This document shows positions 36,432-45,082 of a DNA stretch of 64,000 nt, piece after piece. The notes under the pieces were generated by a model that worked only from the letters and a program-made list of their open reading frames with translations, ran no database searches and was not told the DNA's origin. Position 1 is the stretch's first letter. Every line of letters starts with the position of its first letter. Source of the DNA: an uncultured Pseudoalteromonas sp. (GTDB lineage: Bacteria; Pseudomonadota; Gammaproteobacteria; Enterobacterales; Alteromonadaceae); assembly GCA_947493455.1 (NCBI GenBank), contig CANLRB010000006.1, forward strand, positions 205,366 through 269,365, given 5' to 3'. The position numbers and the translations under genes are program-made.

Positions 36432-36821
36432 CTACGACATCAGCGCGAGCAATATACTAGGTTCAAGAGCAAGTAGCGCATGACTGTAACGGCTTGGTAT
36501 TTTATAGTGTGCGTAAAATTGTTTGGCTTGTTGCTCTGTCATTAAAATGCCGTGGCATGTATGGCAGTAATTAACATCAAAATGCGCGGTGTGCTTATTG
36601 GTTAAATTGCAACAGCCGTGAGGGCATTGCATCGTTGTTTCACTTGACTGTGCGGTTTTGATTAGTTCGGCAAAGTCGCTGTATTTAAACTTGCTATCAA
36701 GGGCCAGCCCTTTGATATATTTATTTGGTAACCAATTAGTTTTACATTCTCTGCATCCGTACCCTATTTCACCGGTACCTTGCCAAAGGGTGAGTTCGCC
36801 TTTTTCACAATGACATTTCAT
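36432..36821 (-). CDS. Double zinc-ribbon (zf-TFIIB-like) protein
   Basis: Protein of 129 aa with two treble zinc-ribbon units. Unit 1: KCHCEKGELTLWQ...GCRECKTNWLP. Unit 2: QCPHGCCNLTNKH...YCHTCHGILM. Both have the CxxC pairs and the tail W/I-L segment of zf-TFIIB proteins. A Cys-rich zinc-binding role is clear; DNA or protein target is unknown. The C-terminus is a helix. No signal peptide or membrane segment. It lies just outside the Dnd island, separated from dptF by a terminator, and is monocistronic. Confidence 0.7.
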   Translation of the reverse strand: MKCHCEKGELTLWQGTGEIGYGCRECKTNWLPNKYIKGLALDSKFKYSDFAELIKTAQSSETTMQCPHGCCNLTNKHTAHFDVNYCHTCHGILMTEQQAKQFYAHYKIPSRYSHALLALEPSILLALMS

Positions 36822-36897
36822 AAACGCCTCTCCATGTTGTTTCTAGTTTTGTTGTTCGTTCGTGTAACTATTCGTGTATTCTTTGGTGTTTTGATAT

Positions 36898-36936
36898 AAA
36901 AAAGCACCTGCTGGTTGGGGCAAGTGCTCGGTTGGG
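36898..36936 (-). terminator. Repeated terminator, copy A
   Basis: On the minus strand AGCACTTGC and GCAGGTGCT arms, loop CCCAACCA, then TTTTTT. It follows the 59-aa peptide gene. A near-copy occurs at 39249, including 18 identical bases (GCTGGTTGGGGCAAGTGC). Confidence 0.8.
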
Positions 36937-36985
36937 ATAAATGTAAATGCTTTTCGATGTAGCGATATTTTTAATCGCTTTTAAG

Positions 36986-37165
36986 TTATCGCGTAAGGAG
37001 TTTATAGACTCCGGCAATAACGCCACCAGCAACAACAGCGGTTGCTAAACCTGCGGCGAACAATGCGCCGACAATCGCGCCAAATACGCCGATTACGGTC
37101 CAAACTTCAATTAGGTTTGACGCTTCAAGTTCTAAGTTTTGTTCTACGTTTGCTACTGTTGCCAT
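36986..37165 (-). CDS. 59-aa glycine-rich membrane mini-peptide, third family member
   Basis: Small protein beginning MATVANVEQNLELEASNLIE and ending in one or two hydrophobic helices with spaced glycines (VWTVIGVFGAIVGALFAAG, LATAVVAGGVIAGVYKLLTR). The last 20 residues align with the end of the 47-aa peptides at 9086 and 10160: G-M-A-S-A-L-V-V-G-T-V-A-A-G-A-Y-M-L-A-T against G-L-A-T-A-V-V-A-G-G-V-I-A-G-V-Y-K-L-L-T, 11 of 20 identical. ATG 37165 has an AAGGA ribosome site eight bases before it and gives a compact peptide; a longer start exists at 37225. It is followed by its own terminator (copy A). Confidence 0.62.
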   Translation of the reverse strand: MATVANVEQNLELEASNLIEVWTVIGVFGAIVGALFAAGLATAVVAGGVIAGVYKLLTR

Positions 37166-37409
37166 GATGGTGTTCCTTAATGATTGTGCCTGTTTGCTTG
37201 GTTGAAAGAATAACGTGTTTAGCACAGTTTATTTTGACTTAGTGCCGAGCGGTCAATTGTGGTGATTACTGGTCAAAAGCGTGAGATGAATTATTTTTGC
37301 CATAAAAAGCGGGCGATATGTACCCAATTTTGCCTTTTAGTGTTGCGAGGTACAGTGAGTTTTGCCATAGTGCTTATAGAGCATACATTGAATACTAGGT
37401 CGTACGTCT

Positions 37410-38838
37410 ATGCCATCATCCGATGAACTATTTCTATTTAACGACGCAACAAATGAAAACACCTTCGAAGGCGAAGAGCAGCAGCTTCAACAAAAAGCGA
37501 ATACTTGGCATATGCTGGTGGTTGATGATGATGAGCAAATTCACCAAATCACCCAATTAGTGTTGAGCGGCTACAAATACCAAGGCCAGTCTGTCACCTT
37601 GAATCATGCCTTTGGTAAAGATGAGGCACTTGCAAAACTAAAAGAAAACCCACAAATATGCGTTATTTTACTTGATGTGGTCATGAGTACGGATGACGAA
37701 GGCCTTGAATGCGCCAAAGCAATTCGTGAAGAGCTCAATAATGTTAACGTACGAATTTATTTTGCGAACGGGTCAACCAAGCACAACCCCAGAGCATGAG
37801 GTCATGCTCAATTATGACATTAACGATTACAAGTCTAAAACTGAGCTCACCCGAGCCCGCTTATTTAATTCGATTACGTCTGCAATTCGAACTTATCAAC
37901 ATTTAATAAAACTCGATGATTTAGCATCGCAACTGGGTCAGTTTAACCTGCAATTAGAACAAAAAGTAAAGCAGCGCACACAAGAGCTCGAAAAATCTAA
38001 TCTTGAACTCACCGCCGCACTCAATGAGTTAACGCAAACCAAAGCACTCATGCAAGAGCAGCAGCAACAGCTTATTCACTCCGAAAAGCTTGCATCGATT
38101 GGCCAATTAGCTGCAGGCGTTGCACATGAAATTAACACACCGCTTGGTTATGTATCCAGTAATATGGAAACGCTAAAAGATTACCTATCAACTATGCGCC
38201 AGTCCTGGAAATTAATTGAACGCCACGCCCCAGAGCAATTTGAAAAGTTAAACGAGCAGTACGATCTCGACTACATCTGTGATGATGCGACTGAACTAGT
38301 TGAAAGTGTGTTTAGCGGGCTAAAACGCATAAAATCAATATCGGGCGATCTCGGTAACTATAGCCAGTTAGAAAAATCGCCCAGCAATAATGTTGATATT
38401 CATGACGACGTTATTCAACTCGCTCTCAATATGGTGTATAGCGAATTACACAATAACGTGACAATTGATTATACGCCATCTCGCTTACCATCAATTACGT
38501 GTTACCCTATTGAATTAAGCCAAGTCATCGTTAATTTATTGCTCAATGCGAATGATGCCATTGCAATGCAAGCAGGTATTGAGGGGCTCATCACTATTAA
38601 CACCCACGTGAAAGAGCATTATTTATATATTCAAGTAAATGACAATGGCTGCGGCATGGATGATGCGACCCTTAAAAAATTATTTGACCCCTTCTTTACA
38701 ACTAAGCCTATAGGCTCTGGTACAGGGCTTGGCTTGTCAATTTCACATAAAATTGTCGACATACATGGTGGTAAACTAACTGTCGAAAGTGAGCTAAATA
38801 AAGGCAGCACCTTTAGCATTGCGATACCACTTAGGTAA
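37410..38838 (+). pseudogene. Receiver-histidine kinase with a one-base frameshift
   Basis: Two frames describe one gene. The first (37410-37799) has receiver motifs: VDDDEQIHQI, and the phospho-accepting Asp in ICVILLDVVMSTDDEG. The second (to 38838) resumes as ILRTGQPSTTPEHEVMLNYDINDYKSKTEL, a linker known from receivers that precede DUF3369, then a coiled coil, the kinase H-box HSEKLASIGQLAAGVAHEIN, N-box LLLNANDAIA, and G-boxes DNGCGMDD and GTGLGLSISHKIV. The expected codons CGA ATT ATT TTG CGA ACG read CGA ATT TAT TTT: one extra T in 37756-37758. With that base removed the protein is about 475 aa. A working truncated kinase starting at 37693 is possible. Confidence 0.75.
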
Positions 38839-38843
38839 AAACA

Positions 38844-38877
38844 AAAAAGCACTTACTAATAAAAGTAAGTGCTTTTT
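38844..38877. terminator. Terminator after the kinase gene
   Basis: Arms AAAAAGCACTTAC and GTAAGTGCTTTTT with an eight-base loop, T-rich on both strands. Confidence 0.85.
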
Positions 38878-38897
38878 GGGTTGGGTTTGAATTCAGT

Positions 38898-38924
38898 TAA
38901 AAAAACACCTGCATTAAGCAGGTG
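38898..38924 (-). terminator. Terminator of the small membrane protein gene
   Basis: On the minus strand, CACCTGC TTAAT GCAGGTG followed by a run of eight T. It lies 43 bases beyond the stop at 38967. Confidence 0.75.
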
Positions 38925-38966
38925 CAACAGGCGTTGAATCTAAATTTGGATAAAGAACTTAAATAC

Positions 38967-39137
38967 TCAACTGTGTCTTAAGGGAGACCCTAAAATTAAA
39001 TAGCTTATTAAAATGGTCGCTACTAAACCTAAAATAACTATGTGATTACTCTCAATACCTACTCTGACCAAGCCTGTTGGAACAAGTTCAATATTTTCGC
39101 TAATTTTTTTAATTAATAAATGCAATGCCAAAATCAT
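38967..39137 (-). CDS. 56-aa putative membrane mini-protein
   Basis: Small ORF beginning MILALHLLIKKISENIELV and ending with a long hydrophobic stretch (HIVILGLVATILISYLILG) before a short polar tail. It has its own strong terminator, which supports a real transcript. ATG 39137 was chosen; a GTG lies at 39152. It has no clear sequence likeness to the glycine-rich peptides, only similar size and setting. No family recognised. Confidence 0.42.
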   Translation of the reverse strand: MILALHLLIKKISENIELVPTGLVRVGIESNHIVILGLVATILISYLILGSPLRHS

Positions 39138-39969
39138 ACCTGCCCCGCTCACCGCATTGCTGTCATAACAGCCTTCAAAAACGGTTTAACAAATCACTTA
39201 TTTAATTAGTCGCAAACGAAAGTGAGAAAGTTTAAATTAAATAGAAATAAAAAAGCACTTGCTGGTTGGGGCAAGTGCGAAGTTGGGAGTATATAATTTG
39301 GTACAGCGTGATTAATCTAGTCGACCTTGGTAAGGAAGAATTTATTTCGCAGTTTTTTATTTATTTTTCAATTTACTGCGAAGTAAAATCAATCACTCTT
39401 TCAGTGTGTGCAATAATATAATATCTAACCTTGTGTTTCCTACAAAAGTGAAAAGCGGCGAATAAACATGATAATCGGTTAATTGACGTGTTTCTGCCGT
39501 TATCGATTTCTTTATTGCCTGTTTTAAAACCAACATGGTGGGCGAAGCTTTAAAGCGATCCGATTTTAAAATAAGTGTTTATTGCAAAACGGTGTACAAC
39601 GATTGTGCCGAAAAAATGAATATTATTTTTCGATTTAGAGTAATAATCGCACAGCGACTTACAATGAGGTTTAACATTAGACTAGGTTTACTGAATGGTA
39701 ACGGCACGTGTTTAAACTATGTAAGTAAGGTAAAAACGGGCCGATTTAGATGCAAGTGCCTGTGATCAAAATCTAAATCAGCCCAACCATGAAAACGATA
39801 CTTTATAAATACAAAGTTAAATAAACCGTTAATTGGCAAACAGTAGTGGTCTTTTTGCTTGCTTGATTGTCAGCATAACCCAGTGCGTTTTTGCATTAGA
39901 TAAAAAGTGGCCAACGGCAAGTGCCGGTGTTTAACGGTCAATACGGTCTATTTTGTTAGCGGAAGCGGA
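39138..39969. other. Long intergenic region with an orphan terminator
   Basis: About 830 bases with no convincing gene. It holds terminator copy B (39249-39286) and the inverted repeat TTCGCAGT/ACTGCGAA (39346-39378). A 76-codon frame at 39535-39765 has no ribosome site and protein-like features are lacking. Confidence 0.45.
39249..39286 (-). terminator. Repeated terminator, copy B (no gene upstream)
   Basis: GCACTTGC and GCAAGTGC arms with loop CCCAACCA and a T-run on the minus strand. It matches copy A at 36898 in 30 or more bases, yet no reading frame on the minus strand leads into it, so it may be the relic of a lost gene. Confidence 0.6.
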
Positions 39970-40314
39970 TTAAACGGATGTATGGATCTGTACAACTAAA
40001 AGCACCATCAATACACCTATGGTGCAAAACGAAAACCACGTATCACCAAACAAATGCTTAAAATAGATCTCTCGTAAAATCCCCCGTTCAAACCCTTTTT
40101 TATAGTTCGTCGTGTTCAGAGCAAATTTATGTCCATTGGGTGTTGCTATAAAATAATCTGAGTGAGATTCTAAAAACGAGCGTAACACTGTGCTATCAAG
40201 CCCAACCCTAACTGCAAGTGTTTCAAGGTAGATGCCGTATTTACCTGTTTTTGAGATCTCTTTTACAATTTGTACTTGTTTTCGTCCGCTAATTTCTGAG
40301 TTCATTGCTATCAT
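39970..40314 (-). CDS. Hypothetical protein with N-terminal HTH-like part and C-terminal membrane helix
   Basis: ORF of 114 aa (or 111 from the ATG at 40305). Residues about 8-60 (KQVQIVKEISKTGKYGIYLETLAVRVGLDSTVLRSFLESH) look like a winged-helix DNA-binding domain, followed by FIATPNGHKFAL. The end (FSFCTIGVLMVLLVVQIHTSV) is a single membrane helix. A membrane-anchored small regulator is conceivable but is inference. No neighbours in the same direction. Confidence 0.5.
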   Translation of the reverse strand: MIAMNSEISGRKQVQIVKEISKTGKYGIYLETLAVRVGLDSTVLRSFLESHSDYFIATPNGHKFALNTTNYKKGFERGILREIYFKHLFGDTWFSFCTIGVLMVLLVVQIHTSV

Positions 40315-40572
40315 CCAAGTTGATTTGTTTATTCAAAAATTAGAAAAAACCTGCCAACTTGCAATGAAATAAATACGATATCATGCGCGAATAATACGCT
40401 TACTGTTACCTGCATAAAAGCCAACGCACAAAGGGTGATTAAGGGATGAAAGTGTCCTCGCTAAACATAAAATTCGGTATAAAGCGCGATATATTTGCCT
40501 TACAAAACACCTAAATAAGAACCTAATTTAGTACCTACGCCGTGTCATCGACCCTGTAGTTATAAAACGGAA

Positions 40573-41205
40573 TTAAATCCGCTCTATAACTATGTTGTAA
40601 ATAAAACGGTTGGTGCCGGCCACCTTTTTAGCGGTCATCATGGCCTGCTCTTCTTTCGATTTTCGCATATACAAACCATCTTCTTGGTTAAGTGGCTCAT
40701 CAGGAAAATACAATTGAGTCAGTAGCGACTCAAACCCTAATTTTGATACTTTTAAATGGATGTGCGGCGTGCGATAACTCCCATTACCGAACCCATACTT
40801 ACCAGGCATAATGGTTTTAAGTTTAAACTTGCCCTTTGCACCGCTTTGAATAATGGCCCACGCTTGAAAATTTTCATCTATCGGTGCTGGATTTGAATCA
40901 TGTGGATGGTGATATTTACCTTCACTATTTGCTTGCCATAAATCAATTGTCGCGTCTTCAACAGGCTTATTATGTTGGTCTAAAACTTGGCCTTCAATTT
41001 CAATGATGGTCCCTTTTGCAACACCGTCACGTCCAGCAACGCGCGTCATATCTGCGTCTTTGTCTTTTTGCGGTGTGATTGGATAAAACGGCCCTTCAAC
41101 TTCGGTTGGCGTCAATGGTAACGCATGGCTTTTAACCGTAACCAATCCTAAGGCCGAGCCCACTAAAGTGTGTTTTAAAAAATCTCTGCGTTTTAACGAT
41201 GCCAT
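40573..41205 (-). CDS. Tat-exported intradiol ring-cleavage dioxygenase-like protein
   Basis: Protein of 210 aa related to protocatechuate 3,4-dioxygenases, which open catechol rings with non-heme iron(III). Residues 1-29 carry a twin-Arg signal (KRRDFLKHTLVGSALG) that directs folded export. The conserved start of the domain is TPTEVEGPFYP; then DLWQANSEGKYHHP and GSYRTPHIHLKV supply the Tyr and His iron ligands, and GFGNGSYRTPHIH is the typical motif. It is shorter than the cytoplasmic enzymes and probably periplasmic. Its substrate is unknown; no aromatic-catabolism genes are nearby. Confidence 0.78.
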   Translation of the reverse strand: MASLKRRDFLKHTLVGSALGLVTVKSHALPLTPTEVEGPFYPITPQKDKDADMTRVAGRDGVAKGTIIEIEGQVLDQHNKPVEDATIDLWQANSEGKYHHPHDSNPAPIDENFQAWAIIQSGAKGKFKLKTIMPGKYGFGNGSYRTPHIHLKVSKLGFESLLTQLYFPDEPLNQEDGLYMRKSKEEQAMMTAKKVAGTNRFIYNIVIERI

Positions 41206-41644
41206 CGTTTACCCCTTTCTATTCAAATTAAAATACACGTTTCCAATAACGACTAAAATTGATGCTCGAACATCATATTAAGCGAGTCACAAAATGCCGT
41301 GTTCAATATATTCACTGTATCGCTTACGTAATGATTTGCCCTACGAAAAATTTAAAATTTGCGCTAAATAGAAAAATTATAGAAAACGTAACTTTATTTA
41401 TTATGGTCTAAAACACTCAACAGCTTGTATTTATTGATTAAATTGATTCTTACAAATAAACATTGCCGATAAGGATTGAGTACGCAATAAAATGAAAATA
41501 CACACGCTAAATAGTCAAAAGGCACTATTAAATGTGCAACTCACATAGGATTGTTTAAGGCGCAAAGGGCATCAGGTAGTTTTACAACACAGCATGTTAG
41601 ACTCTATTGGTTGTAAACAATGTACAAAAAAAAGCGCAATAAAA
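41206..41644. other. Intergenic region
   Basis: AT-rich stretch between the dioxygenase start and the DUF349 gene end. Apart from a short GATG/CATC hairpin around 41262 and the terminator below I see no feature. Confidence 0.4.
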
Positions 41645-41664
41645 AGCGCGGCTATTGCCGCGCT
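41636..41664 (-). terminator. Terminator of the DUF349 operon
   Basis: Arms AGCGCGGC and GCCGCGCT with a four-base loop at 41645-41664, followed on the minus strand by TTTTT. Confidence 0.8.
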
Positions 41665-41698
41665 ATTGTTATGTTTTAAAAACTAACTCAAGTTAGAT

Positions 41699-44410
41699 TT
41701 AGCAAAATAAGTCTTTTACTCGTTGCAGCAATGGTGCTTCATCTTCAAGTAACGGGCCTTTATTTACCCACGCTTTCAGCAACGCATCTTTATCAAGTTG
41801 CTCACCGCGCATTTTCGCTTGTAATAGCTCAACTTGCTCGCTCATACGCAGTGCTTTGTCTGAATCGGGTGTTTCAGCATCTGCAGCAATCTCTAAACGC
41901 ACAGTAAGCTGTGCGCGCGACAATTCGTCAGACTCTTGCTGTTGCCAGTTAGCAGGTAAATCGTCACCACTTTCAAATGCATCAAATAGCGCTACATAAA
42001 CTTTACTCTGCGCCGAGTTTAGTAACTCGCTCAAAGTCTTTGTCATCGCCTCAATCTTTTTATTTACCTTATGATTAAGCGCTTTATCAAAAAATTCTTG
42101 TTCTTCCATTACTTGCGTAAAGTCAGTCAAGGCATCAACGGCCGCTTGTGCTTGAGACGGCGTATTCACGCTTTCATACTGCGCCAAAATTGACTCATAC
42201 TGACCATTAAACTCAGCAACACGCTCGGCGTTTTGCGCTTCACGTTGCGCTTGTTGTTCGTCACGTTTAGCAAAAATAGCATCATTACTTTCTCTGAATG
42301 ATGCCCAAAGCTTATTCTCAGTTTTATGACCAGCAAAGCCAATTTGCTTCCAGTCTTGTTGCAATTGCTTTAGTTGCTCACATGCTGCAAATACATCATC
42401 AAATTCAACGAGTTTAGTCGCTTTGGTTACAAGTTGCTGTTTTTGTTCTGCATTGTTTTTATGATTCTGTTTAACAAAATCAACAATTGGGCGCTCAGCT
42501 ACTTTTAATTCCTGTAATAAGGTCTTGTAGTTTTTGCCGTCTACTTCGCCCGCTTCTCGCCATGCTTTTTTCAACTTGTTGTGCGATTTTTCAATATCAG
42601 CCACATTTTCGTCGCTTAGTTGCTCGCTCAAACTGTTTGTTTGCTCAATAATCGTTTTGCGTTTTGCAATATTCTCTTCGCGTTGTTTTTCACGCGCTGC
42701 ATAAAACTCTCTACACGGGGTAAAGGCTGTTTCAAGTAATTCGTTAAATGACTTATCTAACGCTTTTTCTTCGTCGGTTTGCAAATAACCTAATTCATTC
42801 CAACGTTTGCGCAGCAATTTAATTGCATCACTACGCTTAGTCACATCAACGTTTTCTTCAGTCGTTAATGCTGTCACTTCAGCAATCATTTCATGGCGCT
42901 TTGGCAAACTAATTTCACGTTGCCATTCATTAACGTCATCTAATTTTTGCTTCACTAAGTCATAATCAGCTTGTAAGTTTGCTTTAAAGCCATCGGTCAA
43001 CTCTGTGTATTTTTCTTCAACATTCTTAAAAATACCAAAGCACACTTTATAACGGCCTGCCTCAATTAAACGCTTAATATCACGTAACTTGCTCTGACAA
43101 TGCTTAAAGTTCGATTGAAGTTGATCTTTTACTTCTTTTGCATCGCTATGCCACGTATTCGCCAACTCTTTTAGTTGGGCGTGATATTGGCCACTAATCG
43201 TTTTAGGTAAATCAGTTAGCGCGTTTTTGGCATCTTTATACCATGCATCAAACTCTACCTTGGCTTGATCAAACACGTCTTTACTTTCAACTTTAACCAC
43301 AGATTCAAAACGGTTAAATACTGCTGCAACTTGTTCAATGCTTTGTTTCAGTTCAGGTAGTTGCTCTACTTGGCTTACAAGCTTATTAACATGTTGCGTA
43401 ATTTCGCCTGTTGCTTTGCGCTTAACATCAAGCTTTGCCAATTCGTTAACGAGTAACTCTTTATCATTGCTCAGTTCAGTTAAAAGTGCGTCAGTCGGTG
43501 CACCGAGTGCATTACTAAGCTTCGCTTTTAGCGCATCGCTTTGTTGCTTCACTTTTTCTAACTGAGAGTCAAATGCAGCTGCGGCGGCAATTTCAGCTTG
43601 TACCTTATCAAATTCGTCTTTAAGTTTTGCAACGTGAGTATTGAGTTTATCAAGTAAGCTTGTGTACTTATCTTCAACCGTTTGCTTTAACTCATCAGCA
43701 AGCCACTGTAATTCAACATCTTGCCACTGGGCTTGATACTGCGCTAATTTGCCGCTCACTACTTGATAATCAAACTTATCGCGCAGTGCATTCAGCTGGG
43801 CTAGTACCATTTTTGTTTGTTGTTCTACCTGTGCAGGACGTACTTTTTGCAGTTCAGCTTGCTTGGCTTTTTCATCAAGCTCAACCTTAATCGCGCCTTT
43901 GGCAGTTTTAATAATGCTTTGCTCTAGTTTAAACTGCTCCACTAACGGCATTAAATCTCGTTGTAGCGTTTCGTCTGCGTTTGCAAAGTGTTTTTCAATT
44001 AACGCAGGTTTAGCAATACGCTTTAATGATGAAACAAGCTGCTCGTTACTTTTACAAAATGGCAATAACTGCTCTAACTGCGATGCTTTTTTACAGCTTG
44101 CGATAAAGCTTGCAACTTGCTCTGCGTCAATTGAATTATCGTTGGCTAAAATTGCATTAAATACTTTCTTTTCAGCAGTATCTTGTAACTGGCTATTTTG
44201 TTCGCCTTTATAGGCTTTCCACCAAAGCGAAATATCATTCAATTTAGTTAACGCACTTTTTCTAACGTCAACTGTGTCGTCTGAGGTGGCAAGTGTGATC
44301 AATACATCTTTATTTTTTTGTTTTTCGAGATCTAATTGCGCAACTGCTTGCAAACGTTCAGACACTTTAGCGCTCTTCCATTTTGGCGCAAATAAATTTT
44401 TAAATATCAT
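41699..44410 (-). CDS. DUF349 repeat protein
   Basis: Cytoplasmic protein of 903 aa composed mainly of repeated coiled-coil DUF349 units, rich in Lys, Glu and Leu with recurring W at the start of each helix pair (KAWREAGEVDGKNYKTLLQEL, LQQDWKQIGFAGHKTENKLW). The N-terminal part (SKDVLITLATSDDTVDVRKSALTKLNDI-like ATSDDTVDVRKSALTKL) looks like HEAT-type helices. The family is widespread in gammaproteobacteria and its function is unknown. Its start overlaps the DUF1315 gene by 11 bases, so they share a transcript. Confidence 0.88.
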   Translation of the reverse strand: MIFKNLFAPKWKSAKVSERLQAVAQLDLEKQKNKDVLITLATSDDTVDVRKSALTKLNDISLWWKAYKGEQNSQLQDTAEKKVFNAILANDNSIDAEQVASFIASCKKASQLEQLLPFCKSNEQLVSSLKRIAKPALIEKHFANADETLQRDLMPLVEQFKLEQSIIKTAKGAIKVELDEKAKQAELQKVRPAQVEQQTKMVLAQLNALRDKFDYQVVSGKLAQYQAQWQDVELQWLADELKQTVEDKYTSLLDKLNTHVAKLKDEFDKVQAEIAAAAAFDSQLEKVKQQSDALKAKLSNALGAPTDALLTELSNDKELLVNELAKLDVKRKATGEITQHVNKLVSQVEQLPELKQSIEQVAAVFNRFESVVKVESKDVFDQAKVEFDAWYKDAKNALTDLPKTISGQYHAQLKELANTWHSDAKEVKDQLQSNFKHCQSKLRDIKRLIEAGRYKVCFGIFKNVEEKYTELTDGFKANLQADYDLVKQKLDDVNEWQREISLPKRHEMIAEVTALTTEENVDVTKRSDAIKLLRKRWNELGYLQTDEEKALDKSFNELLETAFTPCREFYAAREKQREENIAKRKTIIEQTNSLSEQLSDENVADIEKSHNKLKKAWREAGEVDGKNYKTLLQELKVAERPIVDFVKQNHKNNAEQKQQLVTKATKLVEFDDVFAACEQLKQLQQDWKQIGFAGHKTENKLWASFRESNDAIFAKRDEQQAQREAQNAERVAEFNGQYESILAQYESVNTPSQAQAAVDALTDFTQVMEEQEFFDKALNHKVNKKIEAMTKTLSELLNSAQSKVYVALFDAFESGDDLPANWQQQESDELSRAQLTVRLEIAADAETPDSDKALRMSEQVELLQAKMRGEQLDKDALLKAWVNKGPLLEDEAPLLQRVKDLFC

Positions 44411-44696
44411 TTTGTGAAAACCTAGCTATTTCGTTAGAAACGTTATCGTTTTGTGATGGAAATTCTTTTTTTAATTCCGATTTGGATTTTTGCACCATAT
44501 GGCCGTCACTGCCTATGGTAAATTGCTCATTCGATTGTTCAACTTTGGCTTGATACAACATAACCAATTGCACGGTTTGTTCTTTTTGTGCATCAGACAG
44601 CGCCGTACCATCAGGCCACTTGCCTGTTGCAGCACCGTATTTTAAACGTTCAAATAATTCAGGTGTAATAGTGTGAATGAGATGTTCGAGGTTCAT
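44400..44696 (-). CDS. DUF1315 family protein (YeaC-like)
   Basis: Protein of 98 aa, close to E. coli YeaC. The conserved opening MNLEHLIHTITPELFERLKY-AATGKWPDGTALSDAQKEQ is characteristic. Function unknown. It lies between the zinc-ribbon gene and the DUF349 gene on the minus strand. Confidence 0.88.
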   Translation of the reverse strand: MNLEHLIHTITPELFERLKYGAATGKWPDGTALSDAQKEQTVQLVMLYQAKVEQSNEQFTIGSDGHMVQKSKSELKKEFPSQNDNVSNEIARFSQNDI

Positions 44697-44697
44697 G

Positions 44698-45021
44698 TTA
44701 CTTCTTTTTTAACAATAATATTCTAAAACGGTTTACTAGGTACCATAAAAAACCAAGGGCAATTGCACCATAAGTGAGCGCTTGTTCAATTGACTCTTCA
44801 GCTGGCTGATATGAATACAAGAACAAAAAGCCGCCTAAAAACAGCAATAACGCTAAAAAAGAGTGATTCATTAGCTTTTGTTTTGCTTGCACATAGCGAC
44901 GCGACGCAAGCCTAGCTAACTGCTCAGCATCTAAGTCTTTGAGAGGCTCATGACAATGTGGGCACGCAGGGTGTTTGTCTGAAATTGGCTTTTCACAAAC
45001 AGGGCAACTAGTTCTTGCCAT
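44698..45021 (-). CDS. Zinc-ribbon membrane protein
   Basis: Protein of 107 aa with an N-terminal zinc ribbon (CPVCEKPISDKHPACPHC, residues 6-23), a helix, and two membrane helices (FLALLLFLGGFLFLYSY and LTYGAIALGFLWYLV). The ribbon would face the cytoplasm. One base separates its stop from the DUF1315 start, so these genes are probably one operon; a terminator sits upstream of it. Confidence 0.75.
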   Translation of the reverse strand: MARTSCPVCEKPISDKHPACPHCHEPLKDLDAEQLARLASRRYVQAKQKLMNHSFLALLLFLGGFLFLYSYQPAEESIEQALTYGAIALGFLWYLVNRFRILLLKKK

Positions 45022-45051
45022 TATGGTAACTCCTACTTCATTTCATCCAAT

Positions 45052-45076
45052 AAAAAAAGGCACCTTTTCGGTGCCT
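45052..45076 (-). terminator. Terminator of the AGCS symporter gene
   Basis: AGGCACC and GGTGCCT arms around TTTTC, with T-run on the minus strand. Confidence 0.85.
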
Positions 45077-45082
45077 CATAGT

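Noticed and set aside
39535-39765. 76-codon frame in the long intergenic region
   Set aside because: No ribosome site, basic and Cys-scattered composition without domain, and it lies in a region that otherwise holds only hairpins.
41699-44410. Several open frames antisense to the DUF349 gene
   Set aside because: They are mirror products of the repetitive coiled-coil codon pattern and have no ribosome sites.
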